64,000 nt of DNA. It comes from Halobacterium hubeiense (GTDB lineage: Archaea; Halobacteriota; Halobacteria; Halobacteriales; Halobacteriaceae). Of the stretch, positions 19,291 to 28,080 are shown in pieces. Position numbers and translations under genes: made by a program. The stretch lies in the NCBI RefSeq assembly GCF_001488575.1, contig NZ_LN831303.1, positions 186,001-250,000 of the forward strand. The letters run 5' to 3'. Numbering within the stretch: position 1 is the first letter of the stretch; each line of letters opens with the position of its first letter. The notes under the pieces were generated by a model. The model saw only the letters and a list, made by a program, of their open reading frames with translations, ran no database searches and was not told where the DNA came from.

Positions 19291-19641
19291 TCACACCGTG
19301 TGGAGTTCGTATCCGTCTTCGACGAGCGCGGCGACGTCGGGCGCGTGCTCGGTCCCCTCGACCTCGAAGCCCGCGGCCTCGACGGCGTCCGCGACGCCCT
19401 TGAACGTCGCGCAGTGGTCGCAGACGCCCGCAATCAGGCCGCGCTCTTTGGCCTGCTCGTAGGCCTCGACCGCCGGCGCGGGATGGTCGTCGATGCCGTC
19501 GAACCAGTAGGTCGCCGCGCCGTCGAAGTAGACCGCGACCTCGTGGTCGGCTTCGTCCAGCTGGCGAGCGTACTCGAGCGGATTCGCAATCTTCCCCGGC
19601 GTCTCCGGCGGTGAGAGCAACAGGAACGCGTGTTTGGACAT
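19291..19641 (-). CDS. DsrE-family sulfur-relay-like protein
   Basis: 116 residues from ATG 19641. DsrE/TusD-like alpha/beta pattern: KHAFLLLSPPETPGKI, HEVAVYFDGAATYWFDG, then KERGLIAGVCDHCATFKGV. A CxxC-like pair (VCDHC) is at the position of the reactive Cys in this family. Predicted soluble thiol protein. The neighbouring DUF2249 and CopD genes suggest a redox or metal context, which is an inference. Confidence 0.75.
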   Translation of the reverse strand: MSKHAFLLLSPPETPGKIANPLEYARQLDEADHEVAVYFDGAATYWFDGIDDHPAPAVEAYEQAKERGLIAGVCDHCATFKGVADAVEAAGFEVEGTEHAPDVAALVEDGYELHTV

Positions 19642-19788
19642 TGCATTCGTGCCTGACGCGCACGCCGGGAGACGCTGTTCGCGAACACCTTCCCCCGAAG
19701 CTTTGCCATCGCACCGCGAGCCGGACGACGCCACGCGAGGGCGGCGGCTCGTGGCTCCGTCGCGGTCATCCGCGATGCACCCGGTGTG

Positions 19789-20805
19789 TCACGCCTCGTA
19801 CCGGAAGACGTAGAGGTCGAGTGGAGACCCCGCTCGGAGGGGCGCAGGCACCTCGTCAGCTGGTGGAAGGGCCGTACGCCGGCTGTCGTCCCGTGCGTCG
19901 GTACGTTCCGACCTCGAAGACGGGACCTCGGAATCACGGGATTCGACCGTGTCTATCCGCGGCGAGGCTCCGTCCCACTCGGCAGGCACTACGGCGACGA
20001 GGTCGACCCCATCCAACCGCGAGACGTGGCGGGCCGATTCGAGGTGGTCGTTGGCGACGACCCACCCGCCGCGTCGCAGGTTCGTCGCGACGACGGCCTC
20101 CTCGAACAGGCCTGCGTTCCGGAACACGATTAGGTCGGCGCGCTCGTCGAGCTCGTAACCGACGGCGTCGGCACCGTGGGCGTCGTAGCTGGCCCGCCGT
20201 AGCTCCGCCATCGCGGCCGCGTCGACGTCGGTGTAGACGACTCGACTGTCCGGGAAGGCCTCCGACGGGCTGACGTCGTGACCCGAGCCGGGGTGGTAGA
20301 CGACATCGGGCGAGATGCTGAACCGGTCGGTGACCGCCCGGTACTGGGCGACCCGGTCCTCGTAGACGACCGGCGAGGAACCGGCGTTCATCGACACGCG
20401 ACGCGCCGGACACAGCTCCGCTGGCAGCAGGTAGCCGGGGTCGCCGGTCTCGCGGTCGATTCCATAGCCCGCCGCGTGCACCCGCTGGGCGGCCTGCCGG
20501 ACTGGCGCCGTTTCCGCGACGATTCGCGTCCAATCCGTCCGCCCGCGCGCTCTCGTCTGCTGGACGTACGCGCTCTCCAGCTCGCGGGCGCGGTAGTACT
20601 GTTCCACGACGTCGGCCGCGAGCGCGGCGCCAACGTCGGTCGGCGACTCCACCCGACCCGCGTCCCGTCCGGAGCGGTACGCCTCGACGCGATGCGGCAG
20701 GGGGCTGTGGTCGTAGGGCCAGCCGTCGACGAACTGCTCGTAGGCGCCTAGCAGGTCTCGGAGCCGGCTAGCCGCGTCTCGGAGGTCGTCGACGGTCACG
20801 TTCAT
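19789..20805 (-). CDS. SAM-dependent methyltransferase-like protein
   Basis: 338 residues. The N-terminal ~130 residues are helical. A Rossmann-like core follows: VVYHPGSGHDVSPSEAF (motif I position), RVVYTDVDAAAMAELRRA (motif II acidic residue), ADLIVFRNAG and GGWVVANDHL. Fits a class I methyltransferase fold, but glycine-rich motif I is weak and the substrate is unknown. A Ser/Arg/Asp-rich linker precedes the C-terminal strand LDLYVFRYE. Confidence 0.6.
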   Translation of the reverse strand: MNVTVDDLRDAASRLRDLLGAYEQFVDGWPYDHSPLPHRVEAYRSGRDAGRVESPTDVGAALAADVVEQYYRARELESAYVQQTRARGRTDWTRIVAETAPVRQAAQRVHAAGYGIDRETGDPGYLLPAELCPARRVSMNAGSSPVVYEDRVAQYRAVTDRFSISPDVVYHPGSGHDVSPSEAFPDSRVVYTDVDAAAMAELRRASYDAHGADAVGYELDERADLIVFRNAGLFEEAVVATNLRRGGWVVANDHLESARHVSRLDGVDLVAVVPAEWDGASPRIDTVESRDSEVPSSRSERTDARDDSRRTALPPADEVPAPLRAGSPLDLYVFRYEA

Positions 20806-20870
20806 GGTGGTGCGTTCCGTGGGCCCGAAGGGCGCAGTTATCGGCTGTTCGATACACTCGAACGCGGCGG

Positions 20871-21743
20871 CTACGGGTTCTTCTTGACGTTGATGGCGAC
20901 CAATCCGGTCAGCGCAGCGAGGACGACGAGTTTCCCGGTGACGACGTGGCCCACCGTCGTCCCCGTCAATGCCGTCATCGAGTAGCCGACGAGGCGGCCG
21001 GTCTGGTAGACGCCAGTCGCAAACAGGACGACGATGACGACGGGGAGGTGACGGCGGAACGCGTGTGCCTGCGACTTCACCGCGGCAGCGGCATCCGGGT
21101 GCGCTCGAATCGTCGGAAGGACGACGAAGTTATGCCAGACGGCGCCCCCGAGCCAGACCGCGAGCGCCGCCACGTGCCCGAGCCGGACCACCCAGTCGAG
21201 TGTGGTCGTCGCAGTTTCCAGCCACGCGAATCCCGCGATGACCGCGACAGACCCGGTGAAGACGCCGGCTCGCAGCGCTCTCTTCCGGTGGTTCGTTCTC
21301 GCATCACCAAACCGGCGGTGACCGTACCAGCAGGCGACCACCGCGACCGTCCCCGCGACGACTACCGGCCGGCCGAACCCGGGGACGGGAGCAGTCGTCC
21401 CCGCGACGAGGTACGCCCCACTGGACAGGGTGACGGCCCAGACGAGCGCGGTTTCGAGTCGCCGCCACCGCGCTCGTACCGCTCGCCGGTGCTCCGCCCG
21501 GTCGAATGCGTCCGCGTCGAACAGCACCAGCCGCCAGTACACGCCCCCCGCGAGGGCGCCGGTAGTGACGGCGGTCGCCCACGGCAGTAGCTTCGTGGCG
21601 AGCGGTTGGCCGCGGTGAGTGAGCCACGCGCCTCCGAGCGCCGCGACGAGGACGAGTGCGAGCACGACCCGCGGCTGCAGGCCTCGCGGAGTGGCCCCGT
21701 TCTCCGATTGTCCGTCTGTGTCAGCGGCGTTGCGGCCGGACAT
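20871..21743 (-). CDS. CopD-domain membrane protein
   Basis: 290 residues with about eight transmembrane helices. The C-terminal half carries the CopD pattern WVVRLGHVAALAVWLGGAVW and later HLPVVIVVLFATGVYQTGRL with TGKLVVLAALTGLVAIN. CopD proteins are associated with copper uptake or haem/copper handling at the membrane. The promoter overlaps an AGCTAAACCTAAACTAAG element (21756-21775) resembling a DtxR/SirR metal-regulator site. Confidence 0.82.
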   Translation of the reverse strand: MSGRNAADTDGQSENGATPRGLQPRVVLALVLVAALGGAWLTHRGQPLATKLLPWATAVTTGALAGGVYWRLVLFDADAFDRAEHRRAVRARWRRLETALVWAVTLSSGAYLVAGTTAPVPGFGRPVVVAGTVAVVACWYGHRRFGDARTNHRKRALRAGVFTGSVAVIAGFAWLETATTTLDWVVRLGHVAALAVWLGGAVWHNFVVLPTIRAHPDAAAAVKSQAHAFRRHLPVVIVVLFATGVYQTGRLVGYSMTALTGTTVGHVVTGKLVVLAALTGLVAINVKKNP

Positions 21744-21750
21744 CCTCGTT

Positions 21751-21869
21751 CGATTTTAGCTAAACCTAAACTAAGCCGTGTGGGCGGAGATGTTCGTCCG
21801 CCGAGCGCTCTATGGGACACTTCAACAGCCGTCGAAGATGTTCACACGAACGACTTTTAGGTTAGGCCA
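21751..21869. promoter_or_regulatory. two DtxR/SirR-like metal-regulator elements in a divergent promoter region
   Basis: Element 1 (21752-21775) reads on the minus strand TTAGTTTAGGTTTAGCTAAA and overlaps the expected TATA position of the copD-like gene. Element 2 (about 21853-21870) is TTTTAGGTTAGGCCAAAA, about 65-80 bp before the HTH-10 regulator. Both resemble the archaeal DtxR-family consensus TTAGGTTAGCCTAA. Assignment is by motif similarity only. Confidence 0.45.
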
Positions 21870-21934
21870 AAATGTACGATTTAGGCAGACAAAGCCACCC
21901 GTACGCGTGAATTAGATTGCCCACGGTTTCCGCC

Positions 21935-22597
21935 ATGCCATACGCAAAACTCACCATCACGATTCCCGACGCGGTCTGGATCAGCGAGGTATCGCGAGCG
22001 CATCCGAACACGCGATTCCGCGTGCTAGCGGCCACCGCAAACGAGGACAGCGGCGTCGCAAGAGTCGAACTCCGCGGAAACGACCCTGCAGCGGTCTGTG
22101 CGGAGATTCGAGCGTACGAGACGGTCACCGACGTCACCGTTCTCGAATCCACCGACGGAATGACCGAGATGCAAGTCGAGACGACGGTTCCGCTACTGCT
22201 GAACTCGCTCCAGGACTCCGGCGTTCCGCTCGAAATGCCGTTCGAGATAATCGACGGCGAGATGACGCTGGAAGCCACCATCCCCTCGGAGACGCTGTCG
22301 AACCTCGGTCACACCTTAGACGATGTCGGCATTGAGTACGATGTCGACCGGATTCAGCAGAGCGTCGAGTCGGAATCCCTACTGACCGACCGACAGGAGT
22401 GGCTAGTCGACGAGGCCATCGACCGCGGGTACTACGACACCCCTCGACGGACCACGCTCGTCGCCTTGGCCGACGCGCTCGACATCTCGAAGTCCACCTG
22501 TAGTGAAATCCTCCACCGGGCGGAGGAACGCGTGATGAAAGACTACCGGAGCGACGACCACCCTTCTAGTCCGAAGGCGGCCGTTACGTCCAACTAA
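21935..22597 (+). CDS. HTH-10 (Bat-type) transcriptional regulator
   Basis: 220 residues from ATG 21935. An alpha/beta N-terminal sensory part (YAKLTITIPDAVWISEVSRA) precedes a C-terminal HTH-10 domain with the signature LTDRQEWLVDEAIDRGYYDTP, LADALDISKSTCSEILHRAEERV. Divergent from the copD-like gene, with a candidate metal-regulator site between them; it may control that gene or the DUF2249/DsrE set. Confidence 0.9.
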   Translation: MPYAKLTITIPDAVWISEVSRAHPNTRFRVLAATANEDSGVARVELRGNDPAAVCAEIRAYETVTDVTVLESTDGMTEMQVETTVPLLLNSLQDSGVPLEMPFEIIDGEMTLEATIPSETLSNLGHTLDDVGIEYDVDRIQQSVESESLLTDRQEWLVDEAIDRGYYDTPRRTTLVALADALDISKSTCSEILHRAEERVMKDYRSDDHPSSPKAAVTSN

Positions 22598-22721
22598 TCG
22601 GCCCTGTCTTCTCCCCAAGCCCGAGCGGGTCTCGATTCTGCGTCGCTGTAGCTCTCCTCGTCGGCTCCCTTCCGTCGTGGGGAAACGACGGAAACGTGGG
22701 GTGGGTGTCCTGCGCCGGGGG

Positions 22722-23045
22722 TTACTCGTCCGGGTTAACCGGGCCCTTGTACTGAGAACGAATCTTCTCTCCCTCCCGCCACTGCCAGTAGTAGTAGCGA
22801 TTGTCGTTGATTTCCTTAATCGTGACTGTCGCTTTGGCAGGGATGTCGTCCGGGCGGTCGTCTGGCCGCTCCGCCACCTCGCCGCTGTTAGCGTCCGCCT
22901 CGACACGACCCTCTCGCTCTCTGTGCTCGGCCAGCGCCTCGGCGTAGCGAGCAGCGTCTCGAAGATGTTCCGCCGTGGCTTCGTCGAGCGCGTCGACGAT
23001 TTCCGTCGGCAGGCTCGCTGGCGGGGTTGGAGGTTCGTCAGACAT
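22722..23045 (-). CDS. conserved haloarchaeal small protein with YYYWQWREG C-terminus
   Basis: 107 residues. The N-terminal half is acidic and helical (DEATAEHLRDAARYAEALAE). The conserved C-terminal block is VTIKEINDNRYYYWQWREG, KIRSQYKGPVNPDE. Proteins with this tail are frequent on haloarchaeal plasmids; I know no function, and the basic, aromatic tail suggests nucleic-acid binding (inference). A TTAACCAACA palindrome begins 15 bp upstream of its start and is the likely operator. Confidence 0.75.
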   Translation of the reverse strand: MSDEPPTPPASLPTEIVDALDEATAEHLRDAARYAEALAEHREREGRVEADANSGEVAERPDDRPDDIPAKATVTIKEINDNRYYYWQWREGEKIRSQYKGPVNPDE

Positions 23046-23059
23046 CGAGTATTCTCGTG

Positions 23060-23100
23060 TTAACCAACACGACCCGCGACTCCGTAGTTTTGTTGGTTAA
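23060..23100. promoter_or_regulatory. 41-bp palindrome TTAACCAACA-N21-TGTTGGTTAA, copy 2
   Basis: Perfect arms at 23060-23069 and 23091-23100 with a 21-bp unconserved spacer. Located 15 bp upstream of the minus-strand gene starting at 23045, spanning its promoter region. Confidence 0.8.
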
Positions 23101-23214
23101 GATGGCTGTTGACCGTCTCTACACTAGTCGGGGCCTTCGTCGCGGGACGATCGTTACGGCCTATTCCGGAGTCGGTACCGGACTGCATGAACTCGGCGAG
23201 AATTCGGCCGCGAT

Positions 23215-23275
23215 TACGGAGAATCGAGGAGAAAGCCTCGCGCTTCAGCGCGGGGAGGATGTCAACTCGGCGGTC
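23215..23275 (+). mobile_element. orphan tnpB-type 3' end
   Basis: ATTACGGAGAATCGAGGAG, AAAGCC, a hairpin with arms CTCGCGCT/AGCGCGGG, then GAGGATGTCAA. The same framework occurs at 36860-36915, 37200-37245 and on the minus strand at 46677-46725. No tnpB frame remains. This and copy 2 of the palindrome are all I see in 23046-23460. Confidence 0.6.
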
Positions 23276-23462
23276 CACATTGCTTCCTCGCCGACAGCGT
23301 CTTCGGTTCGGTCACCACCGAAAAAGTACGGTTTCCTTCGTCAACCATCCACGCTCGCTCCGCGAAATCAGCGGGATTGTCTTCGCCCATAACCACCACG
23401 AAAATCGGACTTTCAGCGATTCGAATTCGTCGCTGATGTCGAAACACGAACCATCACCGGCG

Positions 23463-23476
23463 GTTGAATAGTAAAC
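23463..23476 (+). promoter_or_regulatory. GTTGAATAGTAAAC motif before the large HTH-10 regulator
   Basis: 14 bp, 93 bp upstream of the ATG at 23569. The identical 14-mer is at 26506-26519, 109 bp upstream of the zinc protein/glutamate dehydrogenase operon. Candidate shared regulator site. Confidence 0.5.
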
Positions 23477-23568
23477 ACTGGGGGTTTTGCGTGTATAGTC
23501 ACAGGTAATAGTATCGCCGCCTCACGCGCGTGAAATCCCGTTCCGTAATCGGGGCCGAGTTCGCACAC

Positions 23569-26442
23569 ATGAATCCAGAATCCCGGAGTATTCTCGGCAC
23601 GTCGACGATCGTCGCTGTGGGCGACACAGCGTGGCTAGCTTCGTACGTTGACGCCCTCCGCGAACAGTTCGACGCGGCTGTTCATTACGTCTCGACGGCA
23701 GCCGCCACCCGAGAAACGCTGCAACGGACGGCAGTCGACTGCGTCGTAACTGACTACCGCCTCCCCGAGGCGACGGCGATCGAACTCGTTCGCAGCATTC
23801 GAGAAACGACCGCTACGCTTCCCATCATCTTAGGGACGGCCGACGGGAGCGAGTCGATCGCCAGCACGGCGATCGAAGCCGGTGTTACCGACTACATTGC
23901 GGTCACTGGCCCGCTGGACGATACTGTCACCGACGCCCTGCGGCGAACCGAGCAGGCACTGCGGGACGCCCAACGGGCGGAGACACAGCGCGAGCGGGCG
24001 CGACAGTTCGACGCCGCATTCCACGACCCTCGGTCAGCGACGTGGGTACTTGACCCCGAGGGGGCGCTCGAGCGCGTCGACCAGACGGCACGCGACATGA
24101 TCGACGTAGACGCCGACGTCGTCGTTGGCGACCCATTTTGGACACTGCCTTGGTGGCCTGACGAGGGTCAGACGAGCGCTGACATCCGTCGGCTCGTCGA
24201 GACAGCCAACCGCGGCGAGTTCGGGCACGCTGTGGTCACTCAGCGCGGTGTCTCTGGAGAGCGAGTACTGGAGCTCTCCGTCCAACCAGTCACCGACGAA
24301 CGCGGCGACCTCGTCTCGATCATTGTCGACGGTGTCGACATCACCGAGCGTGTTGACCTCGAGCGGGAACTCCGCCAGTCAGAGGAACTCCACCGCGTCA
24401 CGCTCAACAACATGACTGACACCGTCCTCATGACCGACGAGGACGGCGAGTACACGTACGTCTGCCCCAACGTCCACTTCATCTTCGGGTACACGGCCGA
24501 AGAGATCCGGGAGCTGGGTACGATCGAGGCCTTGCTCGGCGAGGACTTGTTCGACCGCGAGGACCTCGCCGAGGACGGCGTCCTGAAGAACATTGAGACG
24601 ACGGCCACGGACAAGGCCGGCCGCGAACACACGTTGCTGGTGAACGTTCGCGAGGTCTCGATTCAGGACGGCACGCTGCTGTATAGCTGCCGTGACATCA
24701 CGAAGCGCAAGCAGCGCGAGCGAGCCCTCGCAACCCTCCAGGAGACCGCGCGGGACTTCTTGTACGCCGAAACGCACCACGAAATTTCCCAACACGTCGT
24801 CGACGATGCCCCCGACGTTCTCAACCTCGACGCGAGCGCCGTCTACCTCTTCGATGCCGATGACAACCACCTCCAGCCGACCGCGTACTCACAGGCGATG
24901 CGGAACGCCCACGGCCCCCTTGCGGACGTCCACGCGGACGGCCGCGATCTCACCAGTAACAGCTTCGTCGAGAATGAGGCCCGGTTCTTCGACGACGTCC
25001 ACGACGCCGACCTCCTCGCCAATCCCGTGACTGACCTCCGGAGCATCGCGTACATTCCACTCGGAAACCACGGCGTGTTCGTCGCCGGATCAACCGACGT
25101 CGGCGCCTTCGACGACGTGACGCGGGAACTTGCGGACTTGCTCGCGGCGACGGCGGAAGCAGCGTTGGACCGCGTCGACCGGGAATCCCAGCTTCGCGAG
25201 CAGGACCGGGAACTTCAGCGACAGAACGACCAACTTACCACGCTCAACCAGATCAACGGGACGATCCGCGAGATTGACCAGGCGCTCGTGCAGTCGGAGA
25301 CCCGCGAGGAAATCGACCACACGGTCTGTGAACGACTTACTGCGGATGGACGCTTTCAGTTTGCCTGGATCGGCACCCTCGATAGCACGAATGACGTCGT
25401 GACCCCCCAAGCGTGGGCCGGGGCTGATCAGGGCTATCTTGATACGCAGTCGTTCCCGGTCGCCGCTGAGGCCGTTGAGCCGGCCGGTCGGACTGCGGCG
25501 ACTGGTGAGGTGACGCTAGTCTCGAACGTTGCGGCTGATCTCCGGGCGGCTTCATGGCGCAAGGACGCGATTTCACGCGACCTTTTGTCCGTGCTGAGTA
25601 TTCCGCTGGTGTACAACGACCTCTCGTATGGCGTTCTGACGGTGTACGCGGAGACACCGGACGCCTTCGATGAAACAATCCAGACTGTGCTCGCGGAGCT
25701 CGGTGAGACGATCGCCTCCGCAATTAGTGCAAGTGAGCGCAAGCGCGCGCTGCTCACCACATCGATGACTCGCGTCGAGTACACGGTTACTGATCCGTCG
25801 TTCGTGCTCGCGCAACTGGCGCGGGCTGCCAACTGTACGATCACGTACGAAGGCGGCGTCCAGCAGACTGCTAGTGGAAACTACGTGTTCGTCACGGTCC
25901 AAGACGCACCGCTTGACATGGTCGTCGACGTGGCAACTGGCCTCCACGTGATTGAGGACGTCCAGCGGATTCGTGGTGGTGAGACTGGGGGCGTGTTGCG
26001 GCTCCGGTTGGCGGAGCCGTTCCTGGCGACGGAACTGGCCGACCACGGTGCTGTCCTGCAGACCGCGACGGCATCACAGGCCGGAACGGAGTTCGTCATC
26101 GACGTCCCTGGGAACGCTGAGGCCAGAAACGTCACGCAGTTCGTCACCCAGCGCTTCGAGGACGTTGAGCTGACGTCGAAGCAGACGCGCGAGCAGGCGT
26201 CCGAACACGGCTTTTACGCGTCAGTGCTGGACAGCCTGACTGACAGGCAACTGGAGGTCCTGGAGACGGCGTACTACAGCGGGTTCTTCGAGTCGCCGCG
26301 GTCGGTGACTGGTGAAGCCGTCGCGGAGTCGCTGGACATCTCGCCGCAGGCGTTCTATCAGCACATCCGGACCGTTCAGCGGAAACTCTTCGCGGCGTTG
26401 ATCGACGGGCACGTACCGGTGGTCTCTCAACGTGCGGACTAA
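23569..26442 (+). CDS. receiver-PAS-PAS-GAF-GAF-HTH-10 regulator (Bat family)
   Basis: 957 residues from ATG 23569 (a GTG at 23530 adds 13). The order is: a receiver-like domain with VDCVVTDYRLP as the phospho-Asp site; a PAS near residues 150-275 ending IIVDGVDITERV; a second PAS (MTDTVLMTDEDGEYTYV to SCRDITKRK); a GAF domain (EISQHVVDDAPDVLNLDASAVYLF); a bacterio-opsin-activator-type GAF (IREIDQALVQSETREEIDHTV); and a Bat-associated region. It ends in HTH-10 (LTDRQLEVLETAYYSGFFESP, ESLDISPQAFYQHIRTV). A multi-input cytosolic regulator, probably sensing redox, light or ligand via PAS/GAF. It shares an upstream 14-bp motif with the adjacent gdh operon, a likely target. Confidence 0.93.
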   Translation: MNPESRSILGTSTIVAVGDTAWLASYVDALREQFDAAVHYVSTAAATRETLQRTAVDCVVTDYRLPEATAIELVRSIRETTATLPIILGTADGSESIASTAIEAGVTDYIAVTGPLDDTVTDALRRTEQALRDAQRAETQRERARQFDAAFHDPRSATWVLDPEGALERVDQTARDMIDVDADVVVGDPFWTLPWWPDEGQTSADIRRLVETANRGEFGHAVVTQRGVSGERVLELSVQPVTDERGDLVSIIVDGVDITERVDLERELRQSEELHRVTLNNMTDTVLMTDEDGEYTYVCPNVHFIFGYTAEEIRELGTIEALLGEDLFDREDLAEDGVLKNIETTATDKAGREHTLLVNVREVSIQDGTLLYSCRDITKRKQRERALATLQETARDFLYAETHHEISQHVVDDAPDVLNLDASAVYLFDADDNHLQPTAYSQAMRNAHGPLADVHADGRDLTSNSFVENEARFFDDVHDADLLANPVTDLRSIAYIPLGNHGVFVAGSTDVGAFDDVTRELADLLAATAEAALDRVDRESQLREQDRELQRQNDQLTTLNQINGTIREIDQALVQSETREEIDHTVCERLTADGRFQFAWIGTLDSTNDVVTPQAWAGADQGYLDTQSFPVAAEAVEPAGRTAATGEVTLVSNVAADLRAASWRKDAISRDLLSVLSIPLVYNDLSYGVLTVYAETPDAFDETIQTVLAELGETIASAISASERKRALLTTSMTRVEYTVTDPSFVLAQLARAANCTITYEGGVQQTASGNYVFVTVQDAPLDMVVDVATGLHVIEDVQRIRGGETGGVLRLRLAEPFLATELADHGAVLQTATASQAGTEFVIDVPGNAEARNVTQFVTQRFEDVELTSKQTREQASEHGFYASVLDSLTDRQLEVLETAYYSGFFESPRSVTGEAVAESLDISPQAFYQHIRTVQRKLFAALIDGHVPVVSQRAD

Positions 26443-26505
26443 TCTCCACCGCTCGCCCTGAGTGATTGCCCACCAGCAGCGCTTCCCGGTTCAGCTCCAC
26501 GAGAC

Positions 26506-26519
26506 GTTGAATAGTAAAC
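26506..26519 (+). promoter_or_regulatory. GTTGAATAGTAAAC motif before the zinc protein/gdh operon
   Basis: Exact match to 23463-23476. It lies in the 185-bp gap between the HTH-10 regulator stop and the operon; CCTTATACACTCATTATCCATAT downstream contains the probable TATA region. Confidence 0.5.
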
Positions 26520-26627
26520 GATACTCGACGGCCGGTGGTTCGGTGCTCAACTACCGCGTATTCCCTTATACACTCATTATCCATATGTAGAGCACCCCGC
26601 AGCCACCGACGGGACGCTCACTCATCC

Positions 26628-26771
26628 ATGAGGGACGTCAACCAGAATTCAGCCGAGGAATCGCCGTACGAGTGCTTCGATTGCGGGAACGTCGTATTCG
26701 CGGAGGACAACCCGGGGCAGTGCCCCGACTGCGCTGGCAACATGCGGAACCGACGGACACCTCTCGAATAA
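26628..26771 (+). CDS. rubrerythrin/rubredoxin-like small zinc protein
   Basis: 47 residues from ATG 26628. Two CxxC knuckles: [11 protein letters not shown] and [10 protein letters not shown], binding zinc or iron. The stop overlaps the ATG of glutamate dehydrogenase by one base, so the two are co-translated. This pairing recurs in haloarchaea. Its role relative to the dehydrogenase is unknown. Confidence 0.85.
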   Translation: MRDVNQNSAEESPYECFDCGNVVFAEDNPGQCPDCAGNMRNRRTPLE

Positions 26772-28063
26772 TGCCATCGACATCGACCCACCACGACGAG
26801 ACAGCCGACGACCCGAGCGAACCGGAGTCGGCGCTACAGACGGCGCGTCGACAGCTCCAGCACGCCGCCGACCATCTCGACATCGACCCGAGCGTCGTCG
26901 AGCGACTCAAACACCCCAAGAAAGTCCACGAAGTCACAGTTCCAATCGAGCGCGAGAACGGCGACGTAGAGGTCTACACTGGGTATCGCGCACAGCACGA
27001 CAGCGTCCGTGGCCCATTCAAGGGTGGCCTCCGCTATCATCCCGAGGTGACACGCGAGGAATGCGTCGGGCTCGGGATGTGGATGACGTGGAAGTGCGCC
27101 GTGATGGACATCCCCTTCGGGGGCGCGAAAGGCGGCATCGCCGTCAACCCCAAGGACCTTACCGAAGACGAGAAAGAACAGCTGACGCGTCGCTTCACCG
27201 ACGAAATCCGGTCCGTCATCGGCCCGACGACGGACATCCCGGCACCCGACATGGGGACGGATCCGCAGACGATGGCGTGGCTGATGGACGCCTACTCGAT
27301 GCAGGAAGACGAAACGATTCCCGGCGTCGTCACCGGGAAACCCCCGATCGTCGGCGGGAGCAAGGGCCGCGATGCAGCGCCCGGGCGGAGCGTCGCGATC
27401 ATCACTCGCGAAGCGATCGACTACTACGACAAGGACATCAAAGAGACCTCGGTCGCGGTCCAGGGTTTCGGGAGCGTCGGCTCGAATGCAGCTAAATTAC
27501 TCGACAGCTGGGGCGCGAATGTCGTCGCAGTGAGTGACGTCAACGGCGGCGTCTACGACGCCAACGGTCTCGACACGCACGCGATTCCCTCCCACCACGA
27601 GGAGCCGGAGGCCGTGATGACCCACGAGGCGCCGGAGACGCTGACTAACGATGAGCTACTCGAACTGGATGTTGACGTGGTCATTCCGGCGGCAATCGGC
27701 AACGTCCTGACGGAAGCGAACGCCGACGATGTGATGGCCGACATCATCATCGAGGGTGCCAACGGACCGACGACGAGTACCGCGAGCGCGATTTTCGCCG
27801 AGCGTGATGTCCCCGTCATCCCGGATATCTTGGCCAACGCCGGCGGCGTCACCGTGAGCTACTTCGAGTGGCTTCAGGACATTAATCGTCGCGCGTGGTC
27901 GCTCGAACGCGTCAACGACGAACTGGAAACGGAGATGCTGGAAGCGTGGCAGGACGTTCGAAACGAATTCGAGACACGGGACGTGACGTGGCGCGACGCA
28001 GCGTACATCGTCGCGCTCTCGCGAATCGCGGAAGCCCACGAGACGCGCGGGCTCTGGCCCTAA
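26771..28063 (+). CDS. gdh: NAD(P)-dependent glutamate dehydrogenase
   Basis: 430 residues, normal family length. Conserved blocks: [20 protein letters not shown] (substrate binding), PFGGAKGGI with the catalytic Lys, [18 protein letters not shown], and the Rossmann motif [15 protein letters not shown]. Interconverts glutamate with 2-oxoglutarate plus ammonium in the cytosol. The acidic N-terminal ~30 residues are a halophilic extension. Second gene of an operon with the small zinc protein. Coenzyme preference cannot be called from what I see. Confidence 0.96.
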   Translation: MPSTSTHHDETADDPSEPESALQTARRQLQHAADHLDIDPSVVERLKHPKKVHEVTVPIERENGDVEVYTGYRAQHDSVRGPFKGGLRYHPEVTREECVGLGMWMTWKCAVMDIPFGGAKGGIAVNPKDLTEDEKEQLTRRFTDEIRSVIGPTTDIPAPDMGTDPQTMAWLMDAYSMQEDETIPGVVTGKPPIVGGSKGRDAAPGRSVAIITREAIDYYDKDIKETSVAVQGFGSVGSNAAKLLDSWGANVVAVSDVNGGVYDANGLDTHAIPSHHEEPEAVMTHEAPETLTNDELLELDVDVVIPAAIGNVLTEANADDVMADIIIEGANGPTTSTASAIFAERDVPVIPDILANAGGVTVSYFEWLQDINRRAWSLERVNDELETEMLEAWQDVRNEFETRDVTWRDAAYIVALSRIAEAHETRGLWP

Positions 28064-28080
28064 ATCACCCGGAGATTCGG

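Noticed and set aside
19611-20273. 220-codon Arg/Pro-rich ORF
   Set aside because: Shadow of the methyltransferase-like gene.
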